A DNA stretch of 64,000 nucleotides from a bacterium (GCA_905221455.1 CAJNDF010000008.1:58884-122883), one strand, 5' to 3'. Positions 1 through 10,417 are shown, counted from the stretch's first letter. Notes: generated by a model from the letters alone, not told the origin. Translations and numbers: made by a program.

Positions 1-16
1 ATATTCAAAGTAAATA

Positions 17-631
17 ATGTTTAAACGAATTCGAAGAGTGCTTGTACTAGCAGTCTTCCTTTTTGCTGGCTATAAAGCTTACTGCGTGCACCAAGATGTC
101 AAGCAAGTCATGACCTATCAACCCATGGTGCGCGAAATCTTGAGTGAAAAAGACACCCCAGCAAACGAAGAGCTCGTGCTCGCTATGATTTATACAGAAA
201 CAAAAGGAAAAGAAGGCGATGTCATGCAGTCTAGCGAGTCTGCAAGTGGTTCCACCAATACCATCAATGATAATGCCTCTAGCATTCGGCAAGGCGTTCA
301 AACTCTGACAGACAATCTCTATCTGGCCCAGAATAAGGGTGTTGATGTCTGGACGGCTGTGCAAGCCTATAATTTTGGACCTGCCTATATCGATTTTATC
401 GCCCAAAATGGCAAGGAAAATACCTTGGCTCTGGCCAAACAATACTCTCGTGATACTGTTGCCCCCTTGCTGGGTAATACCACTGGAAAGACTTACAGTT
501 ATATTCACCCTATTTCTATCTTTCACGGTGCTGAACTTTACGTAAATGGAGGAAACTATTACTATTCTAGACAGGTGCAACTCAACCTTTACATCATCAA
601 ATGTTTCACTCTCTTTTCAACATCTGGCTAG
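17..631 (+). CDS. pvaA: Lysozyme-like surface protein, PvaA type
   Basis: 204 aa with an N-terminal membrane anchor/signal (about residues 7-23) followed by a lysozyme-like domain. The segment MIYTETKG carries the Glu expected for a glycan-cleaving lysozyme-like fold, followed by the QSSESASG stretch, and [14 protein letters not shown] matches the later conserved block. Length and layout match pneumococcal vaccine antigen A, a surface-exposed putative muramidase. It lies just upstream of the DUF1002 gene on the same strand. The ATG is only 16 bases into the window and no clear ribosome site is visible, so the exact start is not proven. The family assignment is from memory of the sequence; activity is inferred. 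Confidence 0.85.
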   Translation: MFKRIRRVLVLAVFLFAGYKAYCVHQDVKQVMTYQPMVREILSEKDTPANEELVLAMIYTETKGKEGDVMQSSESASGSTNTINDNASSIRQGVQTLTDNLYLAQNKGVDVWTAVQAYNFGPAYIDFIAQNGKENTLALAKQYSRDTVAPLLGNTTGKTYSYIHPISIFHGAELYVNGGNYYYSRQVQLNLYIIKCFTLFSTSG

Positions 632-704
632 TCCAGGTGTTTTTGCTATAAGTTTTCTTTAAGATAGATATATTACTCTAGAAAGGTAAAGGAGGGAATT
701 CCCC

Positions 705-1679
705 ATGAGAAAGAAACTCTTTCTGACCAGTGCTGCGGTCTTGTGGGCAGTAACAGCTATGAATAGCGCCCATGCAGCAACAGATGTGCAAAAAGTTATC
801 GATGAAACCTATGTCCAACCTGAATATGTTCTAGGTTCATCACTATCTGAAGACCAAAAAAATCAAACTTTAAAAAAATTAGGCTACAATGCCTCAACAG
901 ACACCAAAGAACTCAAGACAATGACGCCTGATGTCTATTCTAAAATCATGAATGTGGCAAATGACTCTAGCTTACAACTGTATTCATCAGCCAAGATTCA
1001 AAAACTAGGTGACAAGTCGCCACTTGAGGTTAAGATTGAAACACCAGAAAACATCACTAAGGTGACGCAGGATATGTACCGCAATGCGGCCGTAACTTTG
1101 GGTGTGGAACACGCCAAAATCACTGTAGCAGCACCCATTCCCGTTACAGGAGAGAGTGCTTTAGCAGGAATTTATTATTCGCTAGAGGCTAATGGAGCTA
1201 AGGTACCGCAAGCCAATAAAGACTTGGCTCAAGAAGAGTTGAAGGCTTTGTCAGATATCAATTCTGAAAACAAGGACAAAACTGGCTATGATGCGAATAA
1301 ATTAAACGTTGCCCTAGCGGATATCAAGTCAGGACTAGCCAAAGCGAAAGAAAGCAAGGGAAATCTGACAGAAGAAGATGTCCGTAAAATCGTTGAAGAT
1401 ACCTTGAAAAATTACAAACTCGATCAGGTGATAACAGGAAACCAGATCAATATCATCATCAATTTTGCTTTGAATCTTTCAAAAAGTGATATCCTCAGCA
1501 ATACAGACTTCACTAAAACCCTAAATGACCTTAAACAAAGTATCGTATCACAAGCTGGCGACAGTTTTAAAAATATCAACCTTAACTTTGATGCTGATAA
1601 GGCGCTAGAGGATGGGGGTAACTTCTTAAGTTCTCTCTGGCAAGCCATTGTCAACTTCTTCAAGAGTTTTGGTTCTTAG
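705..1679 (+). CDS. Secreted DUF1002 family protein
   Basis: 324 aa. A cleavable signal peptide is plain (basic MRKKLF, hydrophobic core, AHA-A cleavage near residue 25). The rest is a soluble, Lys/Asp-rich exported protein with the DUF1002 pattern, including ITVAAPIPVTGESALAGIY near residues 140-160 and a helical C-terminus ending in an aromatic segment. The start is supported by AAAGGAGGGAA (about 687-697) before the ATG. The family has no settled function. It is downstream of the lysozyme-like gene and upstream of rumA; the 70-bp gaps suggest separate or loosely coupled expression. I cannot assign a biochemical role. Confidence 0.85.
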   Translation: MRKKLFLTSAAVLWAVTAMNSAHAATDVQKVIDETYVQPEYVLGSSLSEDQKNQTLKKLGYNASTDTKELKTMTPDVYSKIMNVANDSSLQLYSSAKIQKLGDKSPLEVKIETPENITKVTQDMYRNAAVTLGVEHAKITVAAPIPVTGESALAGIYYSLEANGAKVPQANKDLAQEELKALSDINSENKDKTGYDANKLNVALADIKSGLAKAKESKGNLTEEDVRKIVEDTLKNYKLDQVITGNQINIIINFALNLSKSDILSNTDFTKTLNDLKQSIVSQAGDSFKNINLNFDADKALEDGGNFLSSLWQAIVNFFKSFGS

Positions 1680-1688
1680 GAAATTTCA

Positions 1689-1697
1689 TGGTATAAT
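1689..1697 (+). promoter_or_regulatory. Extended -10 promoter for rumA
   Basis: TGGTATAAT forms an extended -10 box with TATAAT at 1692-1697, about 55 bp before the rumA ATG. A short GCCG/CGGC hairpin lies in the leader near 1717-1735. Confidence 0.6.
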
Positions 1698-1740
1698 AGA
1701 TGGTAACTGTAACGTTGCCGTCTTTTTTGTCGGCCAATAG

Positions 1741-3204
<1,464 letters not shown>

Positions 3205-3207
<3 letters not shown>

Positions 3208-3237
3208 TGTGTAAGTTTGTTAGTGAAACGGAGTTAA
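3205..3237 (+). other. RumA-like C-terminal remnant 1 (ECVSLLVKRS)
   Basis: In frame from the GAG at 3205 the DNA encodes ECVSLLVKRS and a stop, a good match to the natural end of RumA proteins. It is followed at about 3242-3269 by an inverted repeat CTCAAAAGGTT/AACCTTTTGAG, possibly a terminator. Confidence 0.55.
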
Positions 3238-3281
3238 TCCTCAAAAGGTTCACCCAAACCTTTTGAGTCCCACAAACGCAT

Positions 3282-3416
3282 CATGTTGAGGCGGTATCAC
3301 TGCTTGTACGAGCTGAGACATCAGCGAAGTAGAAGTAGATGCTCCGCCCATGGGATAGGACTCGTAGAATGAGGAGCTAAACCGACGAAATGATAGGGTA
3401 AGTCCGAACCGCTGAG
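3282..3416 (+). repeat. RumA-like end plus 126-bp unit 2
   Basis: CATGTTGAG at 3282-3290 recreates the rumA HVE codons, followed by a second copy of the 126-bp unit (3291-3416) encoding [13 protein letters not shown] and a stop (3330-3332). It differs from unit 1 by a handful of substitutions. Confidence 0.65.
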
Positions 3417-3443
3417 TGTGTAGTGTTGCTGGTAAAAGCTTAG
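3414..3443 (+). other. RumA-like C-terminal remnant 2 (ECVVLLVKA)
   Basis: GAG TGT GTA GTG TTG CTG GTA AAA GCT TAG encodes ECVVLLVKA, the expected native RumA terminus. I infer this is the original chromosomal 3' end displaced from the gene body by the two 126-bp units. Confidence 0.6.
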
Positions 3444-3670
3444 AAACCTTGTAAAGAAAGGGGTTAAGAAAATCCTTGTAGGTAAAGACTTTTCTCGTTT
3501 AGTGGGGAAGTATTAAAGTAACCTCTCATATTTTTTCTAGGTTTGATAACTTATTTGAGATGGATTCTATTTCCATAAACACCGTGGGGATGTTTTTGTT
3601 ACCAAAGAAAATAAGTTAATGGGAATAAATGTACGCCCTCTATCACTAGTTTAATAAAATGGAGAAGATA
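3444..3670 (+). promoter_or_regulatory. Gene-free leader with inverted repeats before the MFS cassette
   Basis: No open gene is seen. TAACTTATTT (about 3547-3556) and AAATAAGTTA (about 3610-3619) form a long inverted repeat enclosing a second hairpin AAACACC/GGGATGTTT near 3578-3596. It could be the leader or att-flanking DNA of the downstream AT-rich cassette. Confidence 0.3.
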
Positions 3671-3833
3671 ATGTGGACTAAAAGAATACATTATTTAACA
3701 GAAGTAAATGAACATCTGATTGTAAGTGAAAAATCATTTTATTTCTGTTGATGGGAAAAGTTACTTCAAGTATTTTTCTAAACTAAATGAATATTTGAAA
3801 AAGGATAGTTGTGAGAACAGAAATAAAAAGTAA
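3671..3833 (+). pseudogene. Frameshifted small gene before the MFS transporter
   Basis: An ATG with GGAG ten bases upstream opens a 26-codon frame (MWTKRIHYLTEVNEHL...) ending at 3751. One frame over, from about 3738, the protein continues naturally as FISVDGKSYFKYFSKL... to a stop at 3831-3833, overlapping the MFS start. I read this as one gene of about 53 codons broken by a single indel in the T-rich run at 3737-3746. The N-terminal style (a strand-rich start with an Asp-Gly turn) is like the small leader-binding domains of RiPP proteins, but this is only an impression. Alternatively the 26-codon frame is a regulatory leader peptide for the transporter. Confidence 0.4.
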
Positions 3834-5019
3834 TAAACTTAGTAAGTCATTTTTAAAGTTTCTAACAGCCCAAGTATTTATTATTCTTGCTGGAATATTG
3901 TTAGATATGGTTTTAATTCTCTTTGTATATCAAATGAGTCAATCACTATTTGATACAAGTATGATTCTAGTTGTTGGATCTATTTCACGAATATTAGGAA
4001 GTATTCTACTTTCAAATATTTTTGACAAGATTTCAGCAAAGTGGATTATGCTAGGAGCATTGATAGCCAAAGTTTTTATTATTATACTACTCATATGTAC
4101 TTATAGATATATATACCTTGTGTTAATATCAAAATTTTTATTGAGTTTATTAGATAGTGCTATTTCTCCTGCTCAAGGTGTATTGCTTACAGATATAATT
4201 AAAGAGGATAGAATTCGTTTAAATAGTATTTTCTATACTGTCATTCAAGTATTTCAAACTGCTACTTGGACATTTGGAATACCTTTTGTTCTATTCCTTA
4301 ATCCTTTTGCGGCATTTTGTGTGATTATTTTGATGATTACTATATCCTTGTGGCTCTTGAAGAAAATAGATACAAAAGATAGAGTGCAAACGAATTTACT
4401 CCCTTATTTTGAGAGATTGAAGCAGGGATGGTATGATTTGTTCCATATTACTGAATTGTGGAATATAACCATTATGGACACATGTGAATCAATTGCTAAT
4501 GTGATTTGGACGCAAACTTTTCTATTATTTTTCACGACGAGTGTTTTGAACTTATCAGAGGAATGGTGGGGATTTCAAGGAGCTGCTTACTTTGTAGGTT
4601 CGATTGTAGGAGGAATTATAAGCATTAGATACTCTAAGTATATTTCTCAGTTTGGGGGAAAAGTTATCTTTTTTTCATCACTTTTGGTTACTATTTTTAC
4701 AGGTATATACGCTTTTAATAAAGTAGCTTTCTTGGCTCTTATTATTAACTTTTTCATTGGAATTCCGTATCAAATTAGAGATTTGGTGCAACAATCATTA
4801 ATACAAGAGAAGTCCCCTACTTATTCGATAGGACGTGTTTTTTCTCTAAGGCAATTAATATTAACGATTACTTCATCTGGCTCTTTGGCAATATTTAGCT
4901 ATTTAAGTAGTCGGATTGGTATACAGGCTGTTTACCTGATTGCAACTATTATATACGCTATCGTAACTATTTGGATATTATTAAATAGAAAAATCATTAA
5001 ATTTAAAATTGAGGAGTAA
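3811..5019 (+). CDS. MFS transporter, efflux type
   Basis: 402 aa with about 12 predicted membrane segments in the major facilitator pattern and a conserved GRVFSLRQ loop late in the protein. The start is GTG preceded by AAGGAT. The family members nearest in style export macrolides, siderophores or peptides; substrate unknown here. The gene is much more AT-rich than rumA and sits between rumA-like attachment remnants (3.44 kb and 5.63 kb), so it appears to be mobile-element cargo left after decay. Its partner upstream is broken by a frameshift, which suggests the cassette may no longer be functional as a unit although this frame is intact. Confidence 0.8.
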   Translation: MRTEIKSNKLSKSFLKFLTAQVFIILAGILLDMVLILFVYQMSQSLFDTSMILVVGSISRILGSILLSNIFDKISAKWIMLGALIAKVFIIILLICTYRYIYLVLISKFLLSLLDSAISPAQGVLLTDIIKEDRIRLNSIFYTVIQVFQTATWTFGIPFVLFLNPFAAFCVIILMITISLWLLKKIDTKDRVQTNLLPYFERLKQGWYDLFHITELWNITIMDTCESIANVIWTQTFLLFFTTSVLNLSEEWWGFQGAAYFVGSIVGGIISIRYSKYISQFGGKVIFFSSLLVTIFTGIYAFNKVAFLALIINFFIGIPYQIRDLVQQSLIQEKSPTYSIGRVFSLRQLILTITSSGSLAIFSYLSSRIGIQAVYLIATIIYAIVTIWILLNRKIIKFKIEE

Positions 5020-5024
5020 TGAAT

Positions 5025-5111
5025 ATGAATAAATCAGGAAAAATTATTTTTGAAGAACTTGAAGCAGTTGTTATATCCTATGTAGTAAATTGTTATCATG
5101 TGAAATTTTGA
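5025..5111 (+). CDS. Hypothetical 28-aa peptide
   Basis: ATG preceded by GAGGAG with 8-base spacing, directly after the MFS stop; an in-frame ATG at 5019 overlaps that stop. It encodes 28 residues (MNKSGKIIFEELEAVV...), with no match I recognise. It could be a real small gene, or the start of a gene truncated where the AlkD-like remnant begins. Confidence 0.3.
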   Translation: MNKSGKIIFEELEAVVISYVVNCYHVKF

Positions 5112-5455
5112 TTTTCATGAGGGATGAGGTTTCAAAGGATGACAATTGGAGAGTTCAAGAAGTATTAGCAAAAGCATTTGATGAATTTTGTAAGCAAACA
5201 AGTTATGAAAAATCTCTTCCGGTTATTGACGAATGGTTACAAAACAGTAATCCAAATGTTAGAAGAGCTGTTACAGAAGATTTGAGAATATGGACTAGTA
5301 GACCATATTTCAAGGATAATCCAGATGAAGCTATTAAACGAACCGTAACATTAAAAGAAGATTCTAGTGAATATGTTAGAAAATCAGTTGGAAATGCTTT
5401 GAGGAATATTAGCAAAAAATTTCCAGAGTTGATTAAAGAAGAACTTGATAGTTGA
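5097..5455 (+). pseudogene. 5'-truncated AlkD-like DNA alkylation repair protein
   Basis: The reading frame encodes the C-terminal HEAT-like repeats of an AlkD-type glycosylase: NWRVQEVLAKAFDEFC, NPNVRRAVTEDLRIWT and SEYVRKSVGNALRNISKK are the helical repeats of that family. A full protein is about 220-240 aa, but here only about 118 aa remain and the only starts are a weak TTG at 5090 or an internal ATG at 5118. No N-terminal half is found upstream. I call it a remnant within the decayed cassette behind rumA. Confidence 0.65.
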
Positions 5456-5507
5456 GACGTTAAGAGTAAAGTGATTTCACAAGTTTACAAGTTAGCAAGT
5501 AAATTTA

Positions 5508-5529
5508 TTAAGTGATAATTATCAGCTAA
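5508..5529. promoter_or_regulatory. 22-bp palindrome (TTAnnTGATAATTATCAnnTAA)
   Basis: A perfect inverted repeat with core TGATAATTATCA lies in the 260-bp gap after the AlkD remnant. It resembles metal-regulator (Fur/PerR/DtxR-like) operators in general form, but no promoter is plainly linked to it. Confidence 0.3.
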
Positions 5530-5631
5530 AAAGTTGAAAAATGGTAACTATAAAATATTTTCATTCTAAAGTTTAATTATAACAATAACTCTATCCATTT
5601 CATTCTATAATATAGAAGTTTGCTAGCACCA

Positions 5632-5670
5632 CATGTTGAGGTGGTATCCCTGCTTGTTCAAAATGATTAA
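5632..5670 (+). other. RumA-like C-terminal remnant 3 (HVEVVSLLVQND)
   Basis: CATGTTGAGGTGGTATCCCTGCTTGTT encodes HVEVVSLLV, then QND and stop. It is the fourth extra rumA-like ending in 2.6 kb and probably marks the right border of the inserted cassette. It is followed by AGTGAAAGTCCTAC, again faintly group II intron-like. Confidence 0.55.
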
Positions 5671-5714
5671 ACAAGGATGTATCTAGTGAAAGTCCTACAG
5701 TAAGGAGTTTAAAC

Positions 5715-6521
5715 ATGAAATTCCATGAATTTGGTGATAAAAATTTGCCTCCTATTTTACTGATACATGGTGGTGGCAGTTCTTGGTGGAATTATCTTCG
5801 TCAAGCACGAATCTTGTCAAAAGAATACCGTATTATTCTACCCACTTTGAATGGCCACGGCGAGGAATATCAACTTGATTATGTTTCTACTGAAGATTCT
5901 GCTTTGGAGATTCTAGACTATATCAAAGCGAACTGTAGTGGGAAATTGTTTGCAATCGGTGGTGTTTCACTTAGTGGTCAAATTGCCATGGAGATTTTAT
6001 CTTTAGATAGTGAAATTGCTGAGAAGGCCGTCATAGATGGAAGCCTCTGTATTCCTCAACCAAGGTTAGCTAAAATCAGCATCTTTCTAGTGTCTCTATT
6101 TGGTAAACTGATATTCAATAAATTCTCTTGCAAACTTCAGTTAAACATGATGAACAAACTCTATCCTAAACTGGCTTATCCAGAGGAAATAAAAGTTTAT
6201 TATTTAGAGGATCTGCCAAGGATGCCTGTTAAAACATTGGTGACCATTTACAAAACCTATATGGGGCATTACAAGCTGAAAGATATGATTTCTGCTAGCA
6301 AGGCTCAGGTTCTGTATATCTATGGTGAAAAAGAATTGAACTGTGTGAAAGAATCAGCGAAATTATTTCATCAGCTATATTCAAATACAATTTTGTATGA
6401 GGCAAAGGGCTATAACCACGGCTATTTATCAGCTTACCTGCCTCATGAGTGGATTGATTTGGTGGTGTCATTTTTAAAGAGTGATTCATTAGAAATGTGT
6501 AACGAATCTGATATGCCATAA
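5715..6521 (+). CDS. Alpha/beta hydrolase
   Basis: 268 aa alpha/beta hydrolase. HGGGSSWW (residues 18-25) forms the oxyanion region, GGVSLSG carries the nucleophile Ser85 (the usual GxSxG reads GVSLS here, an unusual Ser at the last place), an acidic residue is expected in YGEKE, and the catalytic His in GYNHGY. AAGGAG at 5701-5706 supports the ATG. It is followed 11 bp later by the ADP-ribosylglycohydrolase gene, so the two are probably cotranscribed. Substrate unknown; a small ester or lipid is typical for this class. Confidence 0.85.
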   Translation: MKFHEFGDKNLPPILLIHGGGSSWWNYLRQARILSKEYRIILPTLNGHGEEYQLDYVSTEDSALEILDYIKANCSGKLFAIGGVSLSGQIAMEILSLDSEIAEKAVIDGSLCIPQPRLAKISIFLVSLFGKLIFNKFSCKLQLNMMNKLYPKLAYPEEIKVYYLEDLPRMPVKTLVTIYKTYMGHYKLKDMISASKAQVLYIYGEKELNCVKESAKLFHQLYSNTILYEAKGYNHGYLSAYLPHEWIDLVVSFLKSDSLEMCNESDMP

Positions 6522-6532
6522 GGAGGAAATTT

Positions 6533-7387
6533 ATGCTCGGAGCAATCGTTGGAGACATTGTAGGCTCTGTTTACGAATGGAACAATATCAAAACGAAGGA
6601 CTTTCCTTTATTTCGGAAGGACTGCTTTTTTACATATGATACGGTTATGACCTGTGCTGTTGCAGAAGCGATTATGAACGGGGGACAAAAAGACGACTTC
6701 ATTGCCGCGATGAAGACATATGGCAGACTGTATCCGAATGCTGATTATGGTGCTCGGTTTAATGTATGGCTAAAGAGCGATAACCGTGAGCCTTATAATA
6801 GCTTTGGGAATGGTTCGGCTATGCGTGTTTCTCCCTGTGCTTGGGTCATGGACTGTGGTTTTTGTGCAAGGTCTGGTATGTGGCCATCATCTAGAAGACT
6901 TGCGAGTCTTTCTGCAGAGGTAACCCATAACCATCCAGAAGGTATTAAAGGTGCCATGGCTACAGCTGATGCTATCTTTCTATGTCGTTTTTACTTTGGT
7001 GGTTATTGTAGCGAATATGAGCAACCAATCAATGACAATCCTACGGAGTGTAAAAAACGGATTAAGGATTATATTGAGCAGGAATACGGCTACAATCTAT
7101 CTCAAACTTTAGATGAAATTCGCCCTATATACCGTTTCAACGAAACATGTCAGGATACTGTTCCTCAGGCCATTATTGCCTTTCTTGAAAGTACAGATTT
7201 CGAAGATGCTATAAGAAACGCCATCTCACTTGGTGGCGACAGTGATACACTTGCTGCAATCACTGGCAGCATAGCAGAGGCAGCTTATGGTATTCCTGAT
7301 TGGATAAAGGAAAAGGCCTACTCTTACTTGGATGCCCCCTTAAAGGATGTACTCAAGCAATGGGATAATAAAGTTGATATAAAATAA
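6533..7387 (+). CDS. ADP-ribosylglycohydrolase family protein
   Basis: 284 aa. GAIVGDIVGSVYEWNN at the N-terminus, GNGSAMRVSP in the middle and GGDSDTLAAITG near residues 234-245 define the ARH/DraG family, which removes ADP-ribose from proteins or nucleotides using two Mg ions. In the first metal motif the usual FFTDDT reads FFTYDT, so one of the metal-binding aspartates (position 35) is Tyr, a one-base change. This may impair or change activity. Strong site AAGGAGG before the ATG. Partner of the upstream hydrolase in a probable two-gene operon. Confidence 0.88.
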   Translation: MLGAIVGDIVGSVYEWNNIKTKDFPLFRKDCFFTYDTVMTCAVAEAIMNGGQKDDFIAAMKTYGRLYPNADYGARFNVWLKSDNREPYNSFGNGSAMRVSPCAWVMDCGFCARSGMWPSSRRLASLSAEVTHNHPEGIKGAMATADAIFLCRFYFGGYCSEYEQPINDNPTECKKRIKDYIEQEYGYNLSQTLDEIRPIYRFNETCQDTVPQAIIAFLESTDFEDAIRNAISLGGDSDTLAAITGSIAEAAYGIPDWIKEKAYSYLDAPLKDVLKQWDNKVDIK

Positions 7388-7509
7388 AAGCGTTTCAATC
7401 TCTAGTACTTCATATTTCTCTTTTCTGTATTTTCATTGTATAATGGTAGTACATTTACTTGCATACGATGTAATATAAACATTTCTTATGAATATTAAGG
7501 AGAAAATCA

Positions 7510-8394
7510 ATGAAAAAAGCAATGTTAATTATCAACCCTACCTCTGGTGGGGAGAAGGCTCTGGATTATAAAGAAAAGCTGGAGAATAAAGCAAAAGAAT
7601 ACTTTGAGCACGTAGAAACCAAAATTACCGAAAAAGCTCTGGATGCAACACATTTTGCTGAGGAAGCTTCTAGTGAGCAGTACGATGCAGTGGTTGTTTT
7701 TGGTGGAGATGGGACTGTCAACGAAGTTATTTCGGGTATCGCTGAGAGAGACTACGTTCCTAAGTTAGGTATTATCCCTGGTGGGACGGGTAACCTCATT
7801 ACAAAACTTTTGGAAATCAACCAAGATATCGATGGCGCTATTGATGAACTCGATTTTAATCTAACTAATAAGATTGATATTGGTAAAGCAAATGATAACT
7901 ATTTTGGTTATATCTTTAGTATCGGTTCTCTTCCTGAAGCGATTCACAATGTTGAAATCGAGGACAAGACAAAATTTGGTATTCTTGCCTATGCTGTTAA
8001 TACCATGAAATCTGTCATGACGGATCAGGTCTTTAACATTAAAGTTGAAACAGAAAATGGAAATTATATTGGTGAAGCGAGCCATGTTTTGGTTCTTTTG
8101 ACAAATTACTTCGCTGACAAAAAAATATTTGAAGAAAATAAAGATGGCTATGCCAATATTTTGATTCTAAAAGATGCTTCAATATTCTCCAAATTATCCG
8201 TCATTCCTGATTTATTAAAAGGTGACGTTGTCGCAAATGATAATATCGAATATATCAAAGCGCGCAATATTAAAATCTCTTCAGATAGTGAATTGGAGTC
8301 AGACGTTGACGGCGATAAGTCAGATAACCTACCTGTAGAAATCAAGGTACTAGGCCAACATATTGAAGTATTTTCAAAACCGAAAGAGGAATAG
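7510..8394 (+). CDS. Diacylglycerol kinase family lipid kinase
   Basis: 294 aa of the DagK/YegS/BmrU family. NPTSGG near residues 9-14, the nucleotide loop FGGDGTVNEV near 66-75 and PGGTGN near 93-98 are all present. These enzymes phosphorylate diacylglycerol or related lipids at the cytoplasmic membrane face, recycling lipid from lipoteichoic acid synthesis. The start follows AAGGAG at 7498-7503. A terminator follows at 8400, making it a single-gene unit; an upstream TATAAT occurs near 7439. Confidence 0.88.
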   Translation: MKKAMLIINPTSGGEKALDYKEKLENKAKEYFEHVETKITEKALDATHFAEEASSEQYDAVVVFGGDGTVNEVISGIAERDYVPKLGIIPGGTGNLITKLLEINQDIDGAIDELDFNLTNKIDIGKANDNYFGYIFSIGSLPEAIHNVEIEDKTKFGILAYAVNTMKSVMTDQVFNIKVETENGNYIGEASHVLVLLTNYFADKKIFEENKDGYANILILKDASIFSKLSVIPDLLKGDVVANDNIEYIKARNIKISSDSELESDVDGDKSDNLPVEIKVLGQHIEVFSKPKEE

Positions 8395-8399
8395 TATAT

Positions 8400-8427
8400 A
8401 GAGAAGCCTTTTTTAAGGCTTTTTGTA
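8400..8427 (+). terminator. Terminator after lipid kinase
   Basis: AAGCCTT/AAGGCTT stem followed by a T-rich tract. Confidence 0.75.
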
Positions 8428-8464
8428 TACTTAAAAAGATAATTCTTTTAAGAACGGACATTCC

Positions 8465-8521
8465 TTGCAAATGATTTACAAAAATAGTATACTGGATTTA
8501 TTAATTTTGAAAACGTTTGCG
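8465..8521 (+). promoter_or_regulatory. Promoter and cre site of the neopullulanase gene
   Basis: TTGCAA (8465-8470) and TATACT (8488-8493) are spaced by 17 bp. A CcpA catabolite-response element TGAAAACGTTTGCG lies at 8508-8521, just downstream of the start point, a place where bound CcpA blocks transcription. This predicts glucose repression. Confidence 0.8.
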
Positions 8522-8555
8522 TAAAATTTGGATCAAAACTTAAGGAGACAAATTG

Positions 8556-10298
8556 ATGGAATTAAGCGCTATTTACCATAGGCCTGAGTCGGGGTTTGCC
8601 TATCTTTATAAGGATAAGAAACTTCATATTCGGATTCGAACTAAGAAAGGGGACATTGAAAGTATCAACTTACATTATGGGGACCCTTTTATCTTTATGG
8701 AGGAGTTTTATCAAGATACAAAGGAAATGGCCAAGCTGACTTCCGACGCCTTATTTGACTATTGGCAGGTTGAAGTGTCCGTCGACTTTGCACGTATCCA
8801 GTATCTCTTTGAAGTCACGGATACAGAAGGCCAGAGCATTTTGTACGGCGATAAAGGCTGCGTGGAAAATGCTCTAGAAAATCTTCATGCTATTGGGAAT
8901 GGATTTAAGTTGCCTTATATTCATGAGATTGATGGCTGCCAGGTTCCTGACTGGGTTTCAGACACGGTATGGTATCAGATATTTCCTGAGAGATTTGCTA
9001 ATGGAAATGCTCGATTAAACCCAGAAAGGACATTAGACTGGGATTCTTCTATCACACCTAAGAGTGATGATTTCTTTGGTGGTGATTTACAAGGGATTAT
9101 TGACCATCTGAATTACTTGCAAGACTTGGGCATTACTGGACTTTATCTCTGTCCAATCTTTGAATCGACGAGCAATCATAAGTACAATACGACGGATTAC
9201 TTTGAAATTGACCGTCATTTTGGAGACAAGGAGATTTTTCGGAAATTAGTGGATGAGTCCCATCAGCGTGGTTTGAAAATTATGTTGGATGCGGTATTTA
9301 ACCATATTGGTTCGCAATCGCCTCAATGGCAAGATGTAGTAAAAAATGGTGAACAGTCTGCTTATAAAGATTGGTTCCATATACAACAATTCCCAGTGAC
9401 GACTGAAAAGCTAGCCAATAAGAGAGAGTTACCCTATCACGCTTTCGGTTTCGAGGACTATATGCCCAAGCTAAATACAGCCAATCCAGAGGTCAAGGAC
9501 TATCTTTTAAAGGTTGCGACTTATTGGATTGAAGAGTTTGATATTGATGCTTGGCGTTTGGATGTGGCTAATGAGATTGACCATCAGTTTTGGAAGGATT
9601 TTCGCAAGGCAATTTTAGCTAAAAAGTCTGATCTTTATATCCTTGGAGAAGTTTGGCATACGTCTCAGCCTTGGCTAAACGGAGATGAGTTTCACGCGGT
9701 CATGAATTATCCTTTATCTGATAGCATCAAGGACTATTTCTTACGAGGTGTTAAGAAGACAGACCAATTCATCGATGAAATCAATAGCCAATCTATGTAT
9801 TACAAGCAGCAGATTTCAGAAGTGATGTTTAATCTTATAGATTCACATGATACAGAACGTATTTTGTGGACATCCAATGAAGACGTTCAACTGGTCAAGT
9901 CAGCCTTAGCCTTCCTTTTTTTACAAAAAGGAACACCCTGTATCTATTACGGAACAGAGCTAGCCTTGACAGGAGGACCAGATCCAGATTGTCGTCGTTG
10001 TATGCCTTGGGAACGTGTATCAAGTGACAACGATATGCTGAACTTTATCAAGAATCTAATCAAGATTCGCAAACATGCCTCAGCAACCATTCAGCATGGC
10101 AAGTATAGCCTCCAAGAAATCAAATCTGATGTACTAACCTTGCAATGGAATTACGATGGACAGGTCCTCAAAGCGATTTTTAACCAGTCCAAAGAAGACT
10201 ATCTTTTAGAGAAAGAAGCAGTAGCACTAGTAAGCAATTGCCAAGAATTGGAGAATCAGCTTGTCATCTTTCCAAAAGGATTTGTGATTTTTCATTAA
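8556..10298 (+). CDS. nplT: GH13 neopullulanase/alpha-amylase family enzyme
   Basis: 580 aa. An N-terminal beta domain (about 1-130) precedes a GH13 barrel with DAVFNHIG, DAWRLDVANE (nucleophile Asp336), LGEVWH (acid Glu365) and NLIDSHDTER (Asp432). Lack of a signal peptide indicates a cytoplasmic enzyme that hydrolyses imported maltodextrin, pullulan fragments or cyclodextrins. ATG 8556 is preferred over the TTG at 8553 because AAGGAG at 8542-8547 gives 8-base spacing. The cre site in its promoter fits a role in secondary sugar use. Monocistronic. Confidence 0.9.
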   Translation: MELSAIYHRPESGFAYLYKDKKLHIRIRTKKGDIESINLHYGDPFIFMEEFYQDTKEMAKLTSDALFDYWQVEVSVDFARIQYLFEVTDTEGQSILYGDKGCVENALENLHAIGNGFKLPYIHEIDGCQVPDWVSDTVWYQIFPERFANGNARLNPERTLDWDSSITPKSDDFFGGDLQGIIDHLNYLQDLGITGLYLCPIFESTSNHKYNTTDYFEIDRHFGDKEIFRKLVDESHQRGLKIMLDAVFNHIGSQSPQWQDVVKNGEQSAYKDWFHIQQFPVTTEKLANKRELPYHAFGFEDYMPKLNTANPEVKDYLLKVATYWIEEFDIDAWRLDVANEIDHQFWKDFRKAILAKKSDLYILGEVWHTSQPWLNGDEFHAVMNYPLSDSIKDYFLRGVKKTDQFIDEINSQSMYYKQQISEVMFNLIDSHDTERILWTSNEDVQLVKSALAFLFLQKGTPCIYYGTELALTGGPDPDCRRCMPWERVSSDNDMLNFIKNLIKIRKHASATIQHGKYSLQEIKSDVLTLQWNYDGQVLKAIFNQSKEDYLLEKEAVALVSNCQELENQLVIFPKGFVIFH

Positions 10299-10358
10299 AG
10301 AGCAATTATGAGCGTCATGAAAGTTGTAGTATCGAGAACATTTTACAAACAGACTATT

Positions 10359-10387
10359 TGTCGTCTTGCTACAATTGGTATATAATT
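10359..10387 (+). promoter_or_regulatory. Promoter for the 10.4-kb gene pair
   Basis: TTGTCG (10359-10364) and TATAAT (10382-10387), 17-bp spacer. Confidence 0.6.
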
Positions 10388-10417
10388 TAACTTAGAGAAA
10401 ATAGGAGGATTAATCTA

